A DNA stretch of 64,000 bases from Chlorobiaceae bacterium. Lineage in GTDB: Bacteria; Bacteroidota; Chlorobiia; Chlorobiales; Chlorobiaceae. The stretch is from NCBI GenBank assembly GCA_012972825.1, contig JABDHL010000006.1, positions 46,070 through 110,069 of the forward strand, read 5' to 3'. Numbering within the stretch: the stretch's first letter is position 1; each line of letters begins with the position of its first letter. Shown one piece after another: positions 1 through 9,684 of this stretch. The notes below the pieces were generated by a model that was not told the DNA's origin, did not search any database, and saw nothing but the letters and a program-made list of their open reading frames with translations. Position numbers and translations under genes: made by a program.

Positions 1-1912
1 TATGACCGCGACGGCTTGAGAGATCACCCATGACATCACCAAGATACTCGTCAGGTGTCACGACTTCAACCTTCATGATCGGCTCAAGAAGAACAGGATC
101 AGCCTTTTTAGCTGCGCCCTTGAACCCGATGGAACCGGCAATCTTAAACGCCATTTCTGATGAGTCTACCTCGTGGTACTTGCCATCATACAGGGTGACC
201 TTGATATCCTGCATAGGAAAGCCAGCTACAACACCACTCTTCATGGCCTGCTGTACACCAGCATTCACAGCCGGAATATATTCTCTCGGAATGACTCCAC
301 CTTTGACAGCATCAACAAATTCGTATCCTTTTCCTTCCTCAAGCGGCTCAACAGTAATATTAACCAGACCAAACTGACCTTTACCGCCCGACTGCCGAAC
401 AAACTTGCCCTCAAAATCAACTTTCTTTCTGATAGTCTCTCTGTATGCAACCTGCGGCTGCCCGACATTCGCTTCAACCTTAAACTCGCGTTTAAGACGG
501 TCAACCAGAATCTCAAGATGAAGTTCGCCCATACCCGCAATCAGAGTCTGACCGGTTTCATCATCAGTTTTGACCTTAAAGGTTGGATCTTCTTCAGCAA
601 GCTTAGCAAGCGACATGCCGAGCTTGTCGGAATCCGCCTTGGTTTTCGGCTCAATGGCGATTTCAATAACCGGTTCCGGAAAAATCATTTTTTCGAGAAC
701 AACCGGATTATTTTCATCACAGAGCGTATCACCGGTTCTTACATCCTTCAAACCTACAGCGGCGGCAATATCACCGCAATAAACAAAATCTATATCCTCT
801 CTTTTATTGGAGTGCATCTGAAGAATACGACCAATACGCTCTTTCTTGCCGGTCATAGTATTCAGCACATAACTGCCGGCCTTCAGCACACCGGAATAAA
901 CCCTGAAAAAGGTCAGTTTGCCGACAAAAGGATCAGTAGCAATTTTAAAGGCAAGAGCAGCAAAAGGTTCCTCGTCCCGCGGCTCGCGTGATATCGACTC
1001 TTCGGTACGAGGGTGGTGACCCTCAACCGCACCTACATCAACCGGAGAAGCAAGATACTCTACAACAGCATCGAGCATAAACTGGACACCCTTATTTTTA
1101 AAGGAAGAGCCGCAAAGTACGGGAATAATAGTGACCTTAAGCGTTGCCTGGCGCAACACATCTCTCACCTCTTTCTCTGTGATATCTTCACCGTTCAAAT
1201 ACTTCTCAAGAAGCGTATCATCATGCTCGGATACAGCTTCAAGCATATTTATCCTCCACGTCCTCGCCTCGTTCTGCAGGTCATGAGGAATCTCGACTTC
1301 TTCATAGGTGCTGCCATCTTCCTTATCATAGATAATGCCCTTCATCCTGATAAGATCAACAAAGCCGGCAAAAATCTCACCCTCGCCAATAGGTATCTGG
1401 AGAGGAACCGGATTCGCACCCAACCTCTCCCTTATAGCCTTGACCGTGTAAAAAAAGTTTGCTCCGGTTCTGTCCATCTTGTTGACATAGGCAATCCTCG
1501 GTACGCCATATTTATTCGCCTGACGCCATACCGTTTCAGACTGAGGTTCCACCCCTCCCACCGCACAAAAAAGCGCAACAGCGCCATCAAGCACACGCAG
1601 TGAACGCTCAACCTCAACCGTAAAATCTACATGGCCAGGCGTATCAATAATATTAATCCTGTGATTAACACCGGTATAGTTGCCAAACTTCGGCATCCAG
1701 AAACAAGTTGTTGCAGCAGAGGTGATTGTAATGCCACGCTCTTTTTCCTGTTCCATCCAGTCCATTGTCGCGCCGCCCTCATGCACTTCACCCATCCGGT
1801 GCAGACGACCAGTGTAATATAAAATCCTCTCTGTCGTCGTCGTCTTTCCGGCATCAATGTGAGCCATGATACCGATGTTGCGCACTTTATCTAAATCAAC
1901 CAGCCTTGCCAT
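1..1912 (-). CDS. fusA: Translation elongation factor G (C-terminus cut by window edge)
   Basis: EF-G is the ribosomal translocase GTPase. Reading the minus strand from an ATG at 1910-1912 gives an open frame of about 637 codons running off position 1. The P-loop AHIDAGKT lies at residues 17-24. The switch II motif DTPGHVDF and the NKMD guanine-specificity motif follow, and domains II to IV are all readable. Roughly the last 55-60 residues of a typical ~700-residue EF-G lie outside the window. It is the third gene of the str operon after rpsL and rpsG, 41 bp downstream of rpsG. The open plus-strand frames opposite it are shadows. Confidence 0.97.
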   Translation of the reverse strand, partial: MARLVDLDKVRNIGIMAHIDAGKTTTTERILYYTGRLHRMGEVHEGGATMDWMEQEKERGITITSAATTCFWMPKFGNYTGVNHRINIIDTPGHVDFTVEVERSLRVLDGAVALFCAVGGVEPQSETVWRQANKYGVPRIAYVNKMDRTGANFFYTVKAIRERLGANPVPLQIPIGEGEIFAGFVDLIRMKGIIYDKEDGSTYEEVEIPHDLQNEARTWRINMLEAVSEHDDTLLEKYLNGEDITEKEVRDVLRQATLKVTIIPVLCGSSFKNKGVQFMLDAVVEYLASPVDVGAVEGHHPRTEESISREPRDEEPFAALAFKIATDPFVGKLTFFRVYSGVLKAGSYVLNTMTGKKERIGRILQMHSNKREDIDFVYCGDIAAAVGLKDVRTGDTLCDENNPVVLEKMIFPEPVIEIAIEPKTKADSDKLGMSLAKLAEEDPTFKVKTDDETGQTLIAGMGELHLEILVDRLKREFKVEANVGQPQVAYRETIRKKVDFEGKFVRQSGGKGQFGLVNITVEPLEEGKGYEFVDAVKGGVIPREYIPAVNAGVQQAMKSGVVAGFPMQDIKVTLYDGKYHEVDSSEMAFKIAGSIGFKGAAKKADPVLLEPIMKVEVVTPDEYLGDVMGDLSSRRGH

Positions 1913-1953
1913 AACAATAATTTTGACCTTTTATCCACACGTTAAACAACTAC

Positions 1954-2421
1954 TTAGAACCTGAAATGCGCAAACGCCTTATTAGCATCAGCCATCCTAT
2001 GCACCTCATCACGCTTTTTCACTGATGCACCCTGCTCGTTCGCAGCATCCATCAATTCAGAAGCAAGCTTTTCCGCCATGGATTTGCCACCACGCTTAGC
2101 AGCATACATTTTCAACCAGCGGAACGCAAGCGCACCTCTTCTTGAAGCCTTGACTTCCATAGGAATCTGGTACGTGGCACCGCCAACCCTCTTACTGCGA
2201 ACCTCAACAACCGGCGCAATATGCGACATAGCCTTGCGATACACCTCCAAAGGATCTTCCCCTGTCATTTTTTCGGCAATTATAGCAAAAGCATCATAAA
2301 CAATTTTTGTCGCAACAGCTTTCTTACCGTCAAGCATTACAGCATTGATAAAACGGGCAACACTTTCATCCCCGTAACGAAAATCAACACCTATTCTTTT
2401 ATAGCCACCTTTTTTCGGCAT
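1954..2421 (-). CDS. rpsG: 30S ribosomal protein S7
   Basis: S7 is the assembly-initiating protein of the 30S head and binds the 3' domain of 16S rRNA. The 155-residue product has the usual length and the family core: a basic N-terminus, the [10 protein letters not shown] segment, [11 protein letters not shown], and a C-terminus ending in NKAFAHFRF. It lies 26 bp downstream of rpsL and 41 bp upstream of fusA on the minus strand, the classical str operon order. Confidence 0.97.
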   Translation of the reverse strand: MPKKGGYKRIGVDFRYGDESVARFINAVMLDGKKAVATKIVYDAFAIIAEKMTGEDPLEVYRKAMSHIAPVVEVRSKRVGGATYQIPMEVKASRRGALAFRWLKMYAAKRGGKSMAEKLASELMDAANEQGASVKKRDEVHRMADANKAFAHFRF

Positions 2422-2447
2422 ATTCTTCTATAAATTTATGATTGGAC

Positions 2448-2855
2448 CTATCTGCCTTTACCCTTGACAGGAGCAGCTGCACCGGCTTTCGGCTGCTTGG
2501 CCCCATACTTGGAACGACTCTGCTTACGATCAGCAACACCGGACGTATCCAGCGAGCCGCGTACAATATGATAACGGACACCAGGAAGATCCTTTACCCT
2601 GCCGCCTCTGATCAAAACAATAGAGTGCTCCTGCAGGTTATGACCCTCTCCAGGGATATATGCCGTAACCTCAATCTTGTTGGATAACCTTACACGCGCA
2701 ACTTTCCGAAGCGCCGAGTTAGGTTTTTTTGGTGTGGTCGTGTAAACACGAGTACAAACGCCGCGCTTCTGCGGACACTTATCAAGCGCCGGTGACGCTG
2801 TTTTTGTTACTTTTACACTTCTTCCGAGCCTGATGAGCTGCTGAATCGTCGGCAT
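2448..2855 (-). CDS. rpsL: 30S ribosomal protein S12
   Basis: S12 shapes the decoding centre. The 135-residue product contains the invariant [11 protein letters not shown] segment (Lys43/Lys44) and [13 protein letters not shown] around residues 84-96. The lysines at the classical streptomycin-resistance positions are unchanged, so there is no sign of a resistance allele. The C-terminus is a short Ala/Lys/Gly-rich tail. It is the first gene of the str operon, with about 400 bp of non-coding sequence upstream. Confidence 0.97.
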   Translation of the reverse strand: MPTIQQLIRLGRSVKVTKTASPALDKCPQKRGVCTRVYTTTPKKPNSALRKVARVRLSNKIEVTAYIPGEGHNLQEHSIVLIRGGRVKDLPGVRYHIVRGSLDTSGVADRKQSRSKYGAKQPKAGAAAPVKGKGR

Positions 2856-3252
2856 ACTGAAACTCTCTTTCTATTTAAAAACCTCTGATTACAAAAGACG
2901 CAATCCTAAAAATCCATAAGGACAACCAATGTAAGAGAATTATAAAAAAAAACAAAACCTAAATCATCATTTTTGTTCTCTTGAGAAATAATCTTTACTT
3001 CACCCCTTACCCCCTGAATAGTGAAGTCTCAACACCTGCAAACTCTTGCAATCAAACTTCTCCTATCGAGCCTAAACCAATGTTTGAACTGACTTCTTCA
3101 TCAACAAATCATAAACCGTATTATCGGTGCTGTTTAAAAAATCAGCAGGTAAATTTCATTTTGAAAAACTTCCACAAGGCAATGACCTTGCAAATCAGGG
3201 AATGAATGTCCATAATTGCATAGTTAATATTTATAAACAGTCTATCTTGCCA
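2856..3252. other. Non-coding gap upstream of the str operon
   Basis: About 400 bp without a credible gene. The only long frame (2981-3205, plus) has no ribosome-binding site and no family features. The rpsL-proximal end carries a candidate minus-strand -10 hexamer; I see no other structure. Confidence 0.6.
2939..2967 (-). promoter_or_regulatory. Candidate promoter of the str operon
   Basis: On the minus strand there is a perfect TATAAT at 2939-2944. A poor -35 match (TGATTT) lies 17 bp upstream in an A/T-rich tract. It would give a leader of about 75 nt ahead of rpsL. Position and hexamer support it; the weak -35 limits confidence. Confidence 0.3.
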
Positions 3253-5619
3253 TTATTTTCCGGGCTTTCGACGAAAACGGCCCTCCAACAGGCCCCCTGC
3301 AATTAGCAGCATTGCAGCGGTAAATGCGCCGAGAGATATCCTTCTGCCTGTTTCAAAGCCGCTTCTGTCGTACATGAAACGAACCTCTCTGCTGCCAGCA
3401 GGAACGACGACACCCCGAAGCAATCCGTTCACCCTGGCCATTGAGGCTGGCTTCCCATCAACTGACACTTTCCACCGCAAGGGATAATAGATTTCACTGA
3501 CAACAAGAAATGCCTCGCCTGGAGCTGAAACCTTCAGGATCATTGATTCCGGTAGCGCGACAAGCGATGTAACCGTTGCTGCTGAAAAAGTTCGGCTCCC
3601 TGTCCAGAGAGAGCCATCAACATAGGCCTCACCTGAAGATGCATGGTCATCAAGAAGCCTGGAAAACAAGGCCTCCTCGCTGTTCAATCCTGAAACACGG
3701 CCTGCAAACCATGCCCTCGGAGTCGATCCCTTAAGACTATAGACATAGACCATGACCGGACCGTTGGCCAGCTGGAGTGAACCGGTCTTGACCGGTTCAA
3801 GTGACGGATGCGCAACTGGTTCAGGAGTAATGAGATAGGCGACATTAAGCATTCTCAGAATATTCAGACTGGCAAGGTTTCCTGTTTTTGCCAGAAACTC
3901 TTCATACAGCTTCAGTTTTGCAGGATGGTAGCCACCTGCCGACTCTATTCCGAAAAGAGCAAATTTGTTCTCCGTAAAAAGGGGCCCCGCAGGATAGATC
4001 CTGAACAACCCTTTCCTGGAAGCCAGAAAGCGGGTAATGTCATCATGGCGGAAAGCACTATCCATTACCCTGCTATCGGTAAATACCGGAGAGCGAAGGG
4101 ATGCAGCTGATGGGTTAACAATCTGCATATCAAGCAAGATAAGATCGCCAAGTGCTATCAGAAGAAGCAGCGCAACCGTCAACTTCCGGGAGAGCATATT
4201 TTTCACAAGCAACCAGAGTACTCCGGACGAAAGAGTCAAAACCAGTATAACAACAAGGAAACTTTCTTTCAGGTTCTCCCACCTCACCTTATTAACCATA
4301 AAGGCCAGATTAAAACTCCCGACAGATGGATCAGGAAAAAGAGAACGAAAAAAAACCTCAATGCTCTGCTCAAACACAAGACAAAGAAGCAGCATCCCCG
4401 CAAGAGCAAGAACCCCTCTATAGAGAGGTTTTTTCAGTCGATCCCCCTGGCAATAAAGCAATTCGTGAACTCCTGCTGATGCAAAAAAAACCAGAATAAG
4501 ATAAACCATGATAAGGGCCATCGAAGGAACTCTGAACCTGCTGAACAATGGCGCTGCATAATAGAAAAGGTTAAACACAGGACTGAAAAAACTCCCGAAC
4601 GACATGAGCAGGAACAGCAGCAATCCTGCGACAAATAACCATGTCATCGGTTCTTTTCTGCGTAGTGCGGCCCCGCCAATGGCAAGCATGAGCACAACAA
4701 TACCTGCATAATTGGGAAAGTCAGTAAAGGGCATAAAGCCCCAATAGGTAACCCCGCCAAACCCAAAGCACCCCGGAACAAGAAAGGTCAGAAGCTCCAG
4801 GGGGTGCATAGACCACAGTGTGGCATAGTCCCATGCAGCTCCTCCCCCCCCGACGGCCATTCCTCTCACCGAATATGCCGAGTACTGGGATGCCGGAAGA
4901 TATATCGACGCTGACATGCCAACACCGCAGGCAAGGGCCAGCAGAAGGAGAAAAAAGAGGCGAAGGTTCTTATGAAGTGAATCTCTCCGGAAAATGACAA
5001 GAAACAAGAGAAGCAGCAGGGTGAGCATCCACGAATAGTATGCGATCTGAACATGAGCACGCTGCAGCTGAAAGCCTGCAACAAGAGCAAGAATCCCCGC
5101 CTCAGTCAACCCTCCACACTCAACGAGCCGCATAGCTGCCCAGAGCATCCACGGTATGTATGCCGCCGTCATGAGCTGACTTCCATGACCATGAACCAGC
5201 ATTGCCGTCATATAGGGATTGAGCATGAAAACCGCCCCGCCGAAAACTGCAGCAATGGTTGTCAGTCGGCAGTTTCGCAGAAAGAGAAATACTCCGAAGC
5301 CGGCAAATGCCAGATGAAGCAGCTGCAGGAATATGCCATCGGGGTGGAAAAGGTTAAAAAACAGGTTGGGGTAGTAGAGTCCACTGAGATAGCTGAATGC
5401 CTCAACGGTCGGCATACCTGAAAATATCCAGGGCTGCCAGAGCGGGTAGTTCCCTGTTGCTTCATAAACCCGATCAAGCGCAATCGTTGAAGCCTGCGGA
5501 ACAAGAGTATCGGGTGCAATCAGAATTTTCGATTGAAATACAAGCGGGTAATAGAGTAACACTGCCAGAACAGTATAGCCGGCAAAAACAATGAGAAACA
5601 GCAGGATGGTTTTCCTCAC
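3253..5619 (-). CDS. YfhO-like polytopic membrane protein
   Basis: A 788-residue protein with about a dozen hydrophobic segments, starting with a membrane anchor near residues 5-25, then a long loop rich in aromatic residues, and a soluble C-terminal domain of about 250 residues before a final hydrophobic segment. This layout matches the YfhO/GT-C-like family, large membrane proteins linked to glycosylation of cell-surface polymers. It is the last gene of a minus-strand glycan cluster, 7 bp after the flippase gene. A transferase role using a lipid-linked sugar is inferred from family and context; the substrate cannot be read. Confidence 0.75.
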   Translation of the reverse strand: MRKTILLFLIVFAGYTVLAVLLYYPLVFQSKILIAPDTLVPQASTIALDRVYEATGNYPLWQPWIFSGMPTVEAFSYLSGLYYPNLFFNLFHPDGIFLQLLHLAFAGFGVFLFLRNCRLTTIAAVFGGAVFMLNPYMTAMLVHGHGSQLMTAAYIPWMLWAAMRLVECGGLTEAGILALVAGFQLQRAHVQIAYYSWMLTLLLLLFLVIFRRDSLHKNLRLFFLLLLALACGVGMSASIYLPASQYSAYSVRGMAVGGGGAAWDYATLWSMHPLELLTFLVPGCFGFGGVTYWGFMPFTDFPNYAGIVVLMLAIGGAALRRKEPMTWLFVAGLLLFLLMSFGSFFSPVFNLFYYAAPLFSRFRVPSMALIMVYLILVFFASAGVHELLYCQGDRLKKPLYRGVLALAGMLLLCLVFEQSIEVFFRSLFPDPSVGSFNLAFMVNKVRWENLKESFLVVILVLTLSSGVLWLLVKNMLSRKLTVALLLLIALGDLILLDMQIVNPSAASLRSPVFTDSRVMDSAFRHDDITRFLASRKGLFRIYPAGPLFTENKFALFGIESAGGYHPAKLKLYEEFLAKTGNLASLNILRMLNVAYLITPEPVAHPSLEPVKTGSLQLANGPVMVYVYSLKGSTPRAWFAGRVSGLNSEEALFSRLLDDHASSGEAYVDGSLWTGSRTFSAATVTSLVALPESMILKVSAPGEAFLVVSEIYYPLRWKVSVDGKPASMARVNGLLRGVVVPAGSREVRFMYDRSGFETGRRISLGAFTAAMLLIAGGLLEGRFRRKPGK

Positions 5620-5626
5620 AACGGTA

Positions 5627-7117
5627 TCACTTTGTTTCCTTGTTGATAAAAGGTATTAATCTGAAAATAATCTCTCGTTCCTCCTGTTCCAATTTCAGGA
5701 GAAGCATCAAGGCGAAATAACTGCAGACCGAGAGAAGAGCCCCCGCCAACAATCCGGCAAATACCGGAAGGCCAAGCAGCCATGGACGTGCAAACACGAG
5801 AAATAGTGCCGCAAAAAGACCTGCAGCAAGAGGCTTCCAAAGCGCTTTGCCGAAAGGATGAATCTTTAAAAGAATGAAAATCTCAGAAAGCCTGACAGCT
5901 GAAAGCAGAAAAAAAACAAGCAATGTCGCAAGCGCTGCACCGTTTATGCCCATCCGCGGTATCAGAAGAAGATTCAGGAGAATCTGCAACCCAAGGGCAC
6001 CAAGAGCGTTGTAGAGACTGAGACGCGCATAACCAGTCATGGCTAATACTGTCGAAGAGAGCCCGAACGAGACCTGGAGGAAAGAAGCTGCCGTCAAGAG
6101 AACCAGTGCGTTACTCCCTGCAGTAAACCGCGTACCGAATATCCCGAGCACCGGTTCGGGAACCAGCATGAAAAGAATAACCGGCGGAACAACGAGCCCG
6201 AGAATCCAGCGTGTCACCATTTTAAAGATCCTGCCTATCTCCGCATTTTCACTCCCTGTATGCAATGCGGCAATCATCGGCGCTGCGATTCCGGCAAAAG
6301 CAAGAAGCACCGCACGAATAAGACCTGCGGTTCTGGCTGCCGGATGATAAAGCCCAACTGTAGCAGTATCAGTGAGCATGCCCAGCATCACGACATCGAG
6401 CCAGTATGTCATCATACTCAACAGCGAGACCACCATGAACGGCAATGCATAGACCATCATGTTCCTGTCAGCAGAGGCACGAACAATGTCCATTGGAAGA
6501 ACGCCGCTGATTTTCGACAAATAAGGGCGAATCCAGAAAAATGCCATGGATGCCGATAGAGCAAATGGAAAAAACAGAGCAGCTTCCTGTCCTGCCGTGT
6601 AACGAAACAGCAGTGTTACAAGGAGCAACAACATCGGACTTACTACCTGGGTTGCAATAATTTTCGGCTGAAGCTTCTTGAAGCCCTGAATCGCATGTCC
6701 ATAAAGCATGGTTGCCACATTGAAGGGGATGGCCGCAGCATAACAGCAGAGGGTAAGCCGCAGAAGATGGCTTCCATGCAGCATCGATGCTATGTGCCCA
6801 GAAAAAAAAAGCAGAAGGAGGGTTACAAAAAGTGAAAGAAACAGACTCGTTTTAAGTGCTGAACCAATCGCTGCCCTCTGACGGAGAGGATCGCTGCTGT
6901 TAATGCTCACAAAGCGCAGTAACCCTGAATCAAGCCCCGCTATGGCAAGCACTTCTGAAATCTGGACAACAGCAACAGCAAGAGCGTAAGTGCCGAGTGC
7001 ATCGGGGTCAAGCACTCTTGCAACAAGCAGGTTAAAGCCGAAGCGGAAGGCCTGACCAAAAAGAAATCCGGCAAAGGAAAAACCTGCCTGACTTGCTATG
7101 ACACTATTGCGATTCAA
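5627..7117 (-). CDS. Wzx-like polysaccharide flippase (MATE/MOP superfamily)
   Basis: A 496-residue protein with about 12-14 hydrophobic segments and a short N-terminus, typical of the polysaccharide biosynthesis exporter family that flips undecaprenyl-linked glycans across the inner membrane. The stretch with GLDSGLLRFVS near residue 60 and the repeated six-helix halves fit this family. Its first codons overlap the stop of the upstream glycosyltransferase by 4 bp, so the two are probably translationally coupled. The transported glycan is unknown. Confidence 0.85.
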   Translation of the reverse strand: MNRNSVIASQAGFSFAGFLFGQAFRFGFNLLVARVLDPDALGTYALAVAVVQISEVLAIAGLDSGLLRFVSINSSDPLRQRAAIGSALKTSLFLSLFVTLLLLFFSGHIASMLHGSHLLRLTLCCYAAAIPFNVATMLYGHAIQGFKKLQPKIIATQVVSPMLLLLVTLLFRYTAGQEAALFFPFALSASMAFFWIRPYLSKISGVLPMDIVRASADRNMMVYALPFMVVSLLSMMTYWLDVVMLGMLTDTATVGLYHPAARTAGLIRAVLLAFAGIAAPMIAALHTGSENAEIGRIFKMVTRWILGLVVPPVILFMLVPEPVLGIFGTRFTAGSNALVLLTAASFLQVSFGLSSTVLAMTGYARLSLYNALGALGLQILLNLLLIPRMGINGAALATLLVFFLLSAVRLSEIFILLKIHPFGKALWKPLAAGLFAALFLVFARPWLLGLPVFAGLLAGALLSVCSYFALMLLLKLEQEEREIIFRLIPFINKETK

Positions 7118-8256
7118 AGAGAGTGCTCCTTATAAGCGTTCTGCAATTCATGAACCATGGCAGCAGCAAGTGCATCCCAGCTATGTTGTCGGGCAAATAA
7201 CTGCCGCGCATCACTCCGCTTGTCAGCTAGAGCCTGCGGTACCATGCGGACAAATGCTTCAGAGGAGGTAGCGACATGCACCACATCCTTCGCTCTCTCA
7301 ACCGCACTGCAGTAGTTCATCGTAAGCACCGGTACACCCGAAGCACAATATTCATAAAGTTTATTCGGATGAGAAACCCCTTTCAGCTCATTATTAACCA
7401 GCGGCATCAATGCCAGATCAAAGTGCTGTACCCAGGCAGGCAGTTCAGCGTAGTCCACTTTACCTGCATAGTGCACATTTGACATCGTATTAAGAACACC
7501 CTGCTTTTTCCACCACTCCCGCTCATAAGCTGGACCGATAAGGAGAATAGAGTATTCTGGCCATGCCCGGGCTGTTGCCGCAACAAGAGCCGTATCAAGC
7601 CAGTCCATAGCCCCGACATAACCTAGAATCGGCCCCTTCATTCCGGAGAGTCCTGCCGGAAACTGGTGACTCGGAGCAGCAAAATGACTGAACTCAACAC
7701 CATTGCCAAGGTCAATACAACGCACTCCGGACGGCACCCGAAGTCGGGACGTCAACTCCGGACTTACACTGAAAAGCAGCTGTACGCTTGAAAGATAGGT
7801 CTCGAGATATCCCTTCAGCCATTTCGGACTCCCTGGAAAGGCAAGATGATCATCATTGGCATCATAAAAGCGGCAACGACTGGGCAATAAAGCTGCAACC
7901 CTGCCCCAGTAGACATTACTCAGACCAATGATTCTTTCACTGGAAGCAAATCCGAGAAAAGCAACCCAGAACAGCATCAGCACAATTCCCGGCAGCGAGA
8001 CCAGCAAACGCAACAGCGGGATATCAAGCAATCTCCCGATACTGAATGGCACACTCTTTATAAACGGTACACTGACGACCCACACCCGCCCTCTTTTGAC
8101 TGGAAGCCAGTGATGGCGACGCCCCAGAGCATAGGGTTCAATAAAAAGAATCCTCCAGTTTTCAGGAAAACGCCCAAGGAGACGCTGTTTACGTGTCGAA
8201 AGAAAGTCCCACTGTATCTCAGAAAACCAGACAAGCCTGAAGGGAGTGCATGGCAT
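7114..8256 (-). CDS. Glycosyltransferase, GT-B fold (family 1/4-like)
   Basis: The 380-residue product reads as a GT-B glycosyltransferase. The C-terminal half has the nucleotide-sugar region with HPNKLYEYCASGVPVLT, the typical E-x7-E-like signature, preceded by a LALMPLV strand. The N-terminal half lacks obvious signal sequences. I chose the ATG at 8256 because it follows the stop of the upstream methyltransferase by 4 bp; an in-frame ATG at 8280 and an upstream start at 8376 are also open, but the latter would overlap the methyltransferase by over 100 bp. It overlaps the flippase start by 4 bp. Sugar donor and acceptor are not readable. Confidence 0.8.
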   Translation of the reverse strand: MPCTPFRLVWFSEIQWDFLSTRKQRLLGRFPENWRILFIEPYALGRRHHWLPVKRGRVWVVSVPFIKSVPFSIGRLLDIPLLRLLVSLPGIVLMLFWVAFLGFASSERIIGLSNVYWGRVAALLPSRCRFYDANDDHLAFPGSPKWLKGYLETYLSSVQLLFSVSPELTSRLRVPSGVRCIDLGNGVEFSHFAAPSHQFPAGLSGMKGPILGYVGAMDWLDTALVAATARAWPEYSILLIGPAYEREWWKKQGVLNTMSNVHYAGKVDYAELPAWVQHFDLALMPLVNNELKGVSHPNKLYEYCASGVPVLTMNYCSAVERAKDVVHVATSSEAFVRMVPQALADKRSDARQLFARQHSWDALAAAMVHELQNAYKEHSL

Positions 8257-8260
8257 ACTC

Positions 8261-8824
8261 TTATTGAGCGGTAAGTTCATAAATCTGCACTTTTTCAAAC
8301 ACTGCCCGCAGAAGCGGTTTAAATCCTGTAAGATAAAACAACAGGGGGCGGATACGAAACTCCTCGCTTCTGACAATACTGAAACCAGCGCGGGTAAAAA
8401 GAGAGAGGGCAGATTGACGGCTCATTTCATGAAAATGCTCGGGGCTTGCAAGAAATAACGGCTTCCTGAGCGGCATCGATACATAAGCCCGCGCACTGTC
8501 GCCTTTCAGAAGGTGCTTGACCTCAAGCAATGCATGGAGTGGATTGTAAAGATGCTCAAGTACCTCAAAAGCAGTAACAACTCCAAACGATCCTACTAGC
8601 GATGCAAGGTCAAGATCAGCAGTTGTATTCTCGAACTCGCACCCGAAAAGTTCCTCAAGCGATGCTGTAAAAGGTGTACGGTCACCCAGATCAAGCCCTT
8701 TGGCAATAACAGTGGCTGAAACAGAAGAACGTCGGATGAATTCGATGGTCTTCTCCCACCGTACGCTGTTGGCAGGATCACTGAGATAGCTCTCGTCAAT
8801 GACAGTTCTGAAAGTGCTCTGCAT
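8261..8824 (-). CDS. Class I SAM-dependent methyltransferase
   Basis: A 187-residue protein of the Methyltransf_11/23 type. A degenerate SAM-binding region (GLDLGDRTPF near residue 44) is followed by the motif VVTAFEVLEHLYNP, the FEVLEH hallmark of small-molecule and sugar methyltransferases, and then by SPEHFHEMS. The canonical glycine-rich motif I is not clearly conserved. The start overlaps the end of the upstream GT2 gene by 29 bp. Context suggests methylation of a glycan or lipid-linked sugar. Confidence 0.75.
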   Translation of the reverse strand: MQSTFRTVIDESYLSDPANSVRWEKTIEFIRRSSVSATVIAKGLDLGDRTPFTASLEELFGCEFENTTADLDLASLVGSFGVVTAFEVLEHLYNPLHALLEVKHLLKGDSARAYVSMPLRKPLFLASPEHFHEMSRQSALSLFTRAGFSIVRSEEFRIRPLLFYLTGFKPLLRAVFEKVQIYELTAQ

Positions 8825-9680
8825 CCTTCACTCTCCCTGATTTGTGCTTCACTGAATGCTTCACGTTCATCACCTCCGGAAAACTGCGGACAAGGCGCAA
8901 CGGAAGCAGAATAAGATAACATGCCATTCCGTTCCATGCCCGGTACTTTCTGAGAAGACGAAGTACTTCGAAACTTTTTTTCACCAGCTTCGATAAAGGA
9001 CTTCCACGAAACGATGCCGATACTTTATGCCACACCCATGAAGAGGGAACATATTCAATGCTCATCCCCAATGAGCAAACCCGCAGAGAAAGATCAACAT
9101 CTTCGGCATACATCCCGAATGTTTCATCAAAACAACCGACTGCCTGAAAATCCCTGCATCGCATGGCAAGGCAGCATCCTGTAGCGTAACCCGTTGCCCC
9201 GGGACGATTGAATTCCGGAGAATCTTTTTTCCTGAGCCCGACATGACTGATAAAACCGGTCGAAAGCCTGACAATTCCGCCGGCATACCAGAGAGTATCA
9301 GGTCGATCACAATAAAATATTTTCGGTACAGCAATTCCAGCCGAGGAGTTCCTCTGGAGGGTTTCAATAAGCGGAACCCAAAAACCCGCAGCTACATGAG
9401 TATCATTGTTCAAAAATATCACATAGTCAGCATGCAGCTCCATAACCCTTCTGAAGCCTGCATTGTTTCCTGCCGCATAACCACGATTTGCGGGCAAAAC
9501 AAGCAGCTCGATATCACTAAAAGCATCACGGATCAGCTCTGCAGATCCATCGGTTGATCCGTTATCGACAACAAGCACCCTGCATGAAGGTGACCTGACC
9601 ACAGCAAGAGAGTTGAGACAGACAAAAGTATCCTCTGCACCGTTCCAGTTCAAAACCACAATCCAGGTCAAGGGATGCAT
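8796..9680 (-). CDS. Glycosyltransferase family 2 (rhamnosyltransferase-like)
   Basis: An inverting GT-A transferase. The N-terminal strand TWIVVLNWNGAEDT, the DNGSTDGS nucleotide-binding motif, the FLNNDT metal-binding motif and the FDETFGMYAEDVDLSLR acceptor motif with its ED catalytic pair are all present, as in GT2 rhamnosyl- or galactofuranosyl-type enzymes. I chose the ATG at 9680 because a strong GGAGGT ribosome-binding site precedes it; an upstream in-frame start at 9734 would run into the neighbouring gene. Product of 294 residues. It is 4 bp downstream of the next glycosyltransferase gene. Confidence 0.88.
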   Translation of the reverse strand: MHPLTWIVVLNWNGAEDTFVCLNSLAVVRSPSCRVLVVDNGSTDGSAELIRDAFSDIELLVLPANRGYAAGNNAGFRRVMELHADYVIFLNNDTHVAAGFWVPLIETLQRNSSAGIAVPKIFYCDRPDTLWYAGGIVRLSTGFISHVGLRKKDSPEFNRPGATGYATGCCLAMRCRDFQAVGCFDETFGMYAEDVDLSLRVCSLGMSIEYVPSSWVWHKVSASFRGSPLSKLVKKSFEVLRLLRKYRAWNGMACYLILLPLRLVRSFPEVMNVKHSVKHKSGRVKDAEHFQNCH

Positions 9681-9684
9681 GGCG

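Noticed and set aside
173..1603. Long plus-strand frames opposite fusA
   Set aside because: They lie antisense to a strongly conserved EF-G frame and have no family features.
2981..3205. 74-codon plus-strand frame upstream of rpsL
   Set aside because: No ribosome-binding site, no recognisable protein, in an A/T-rich promoter region.
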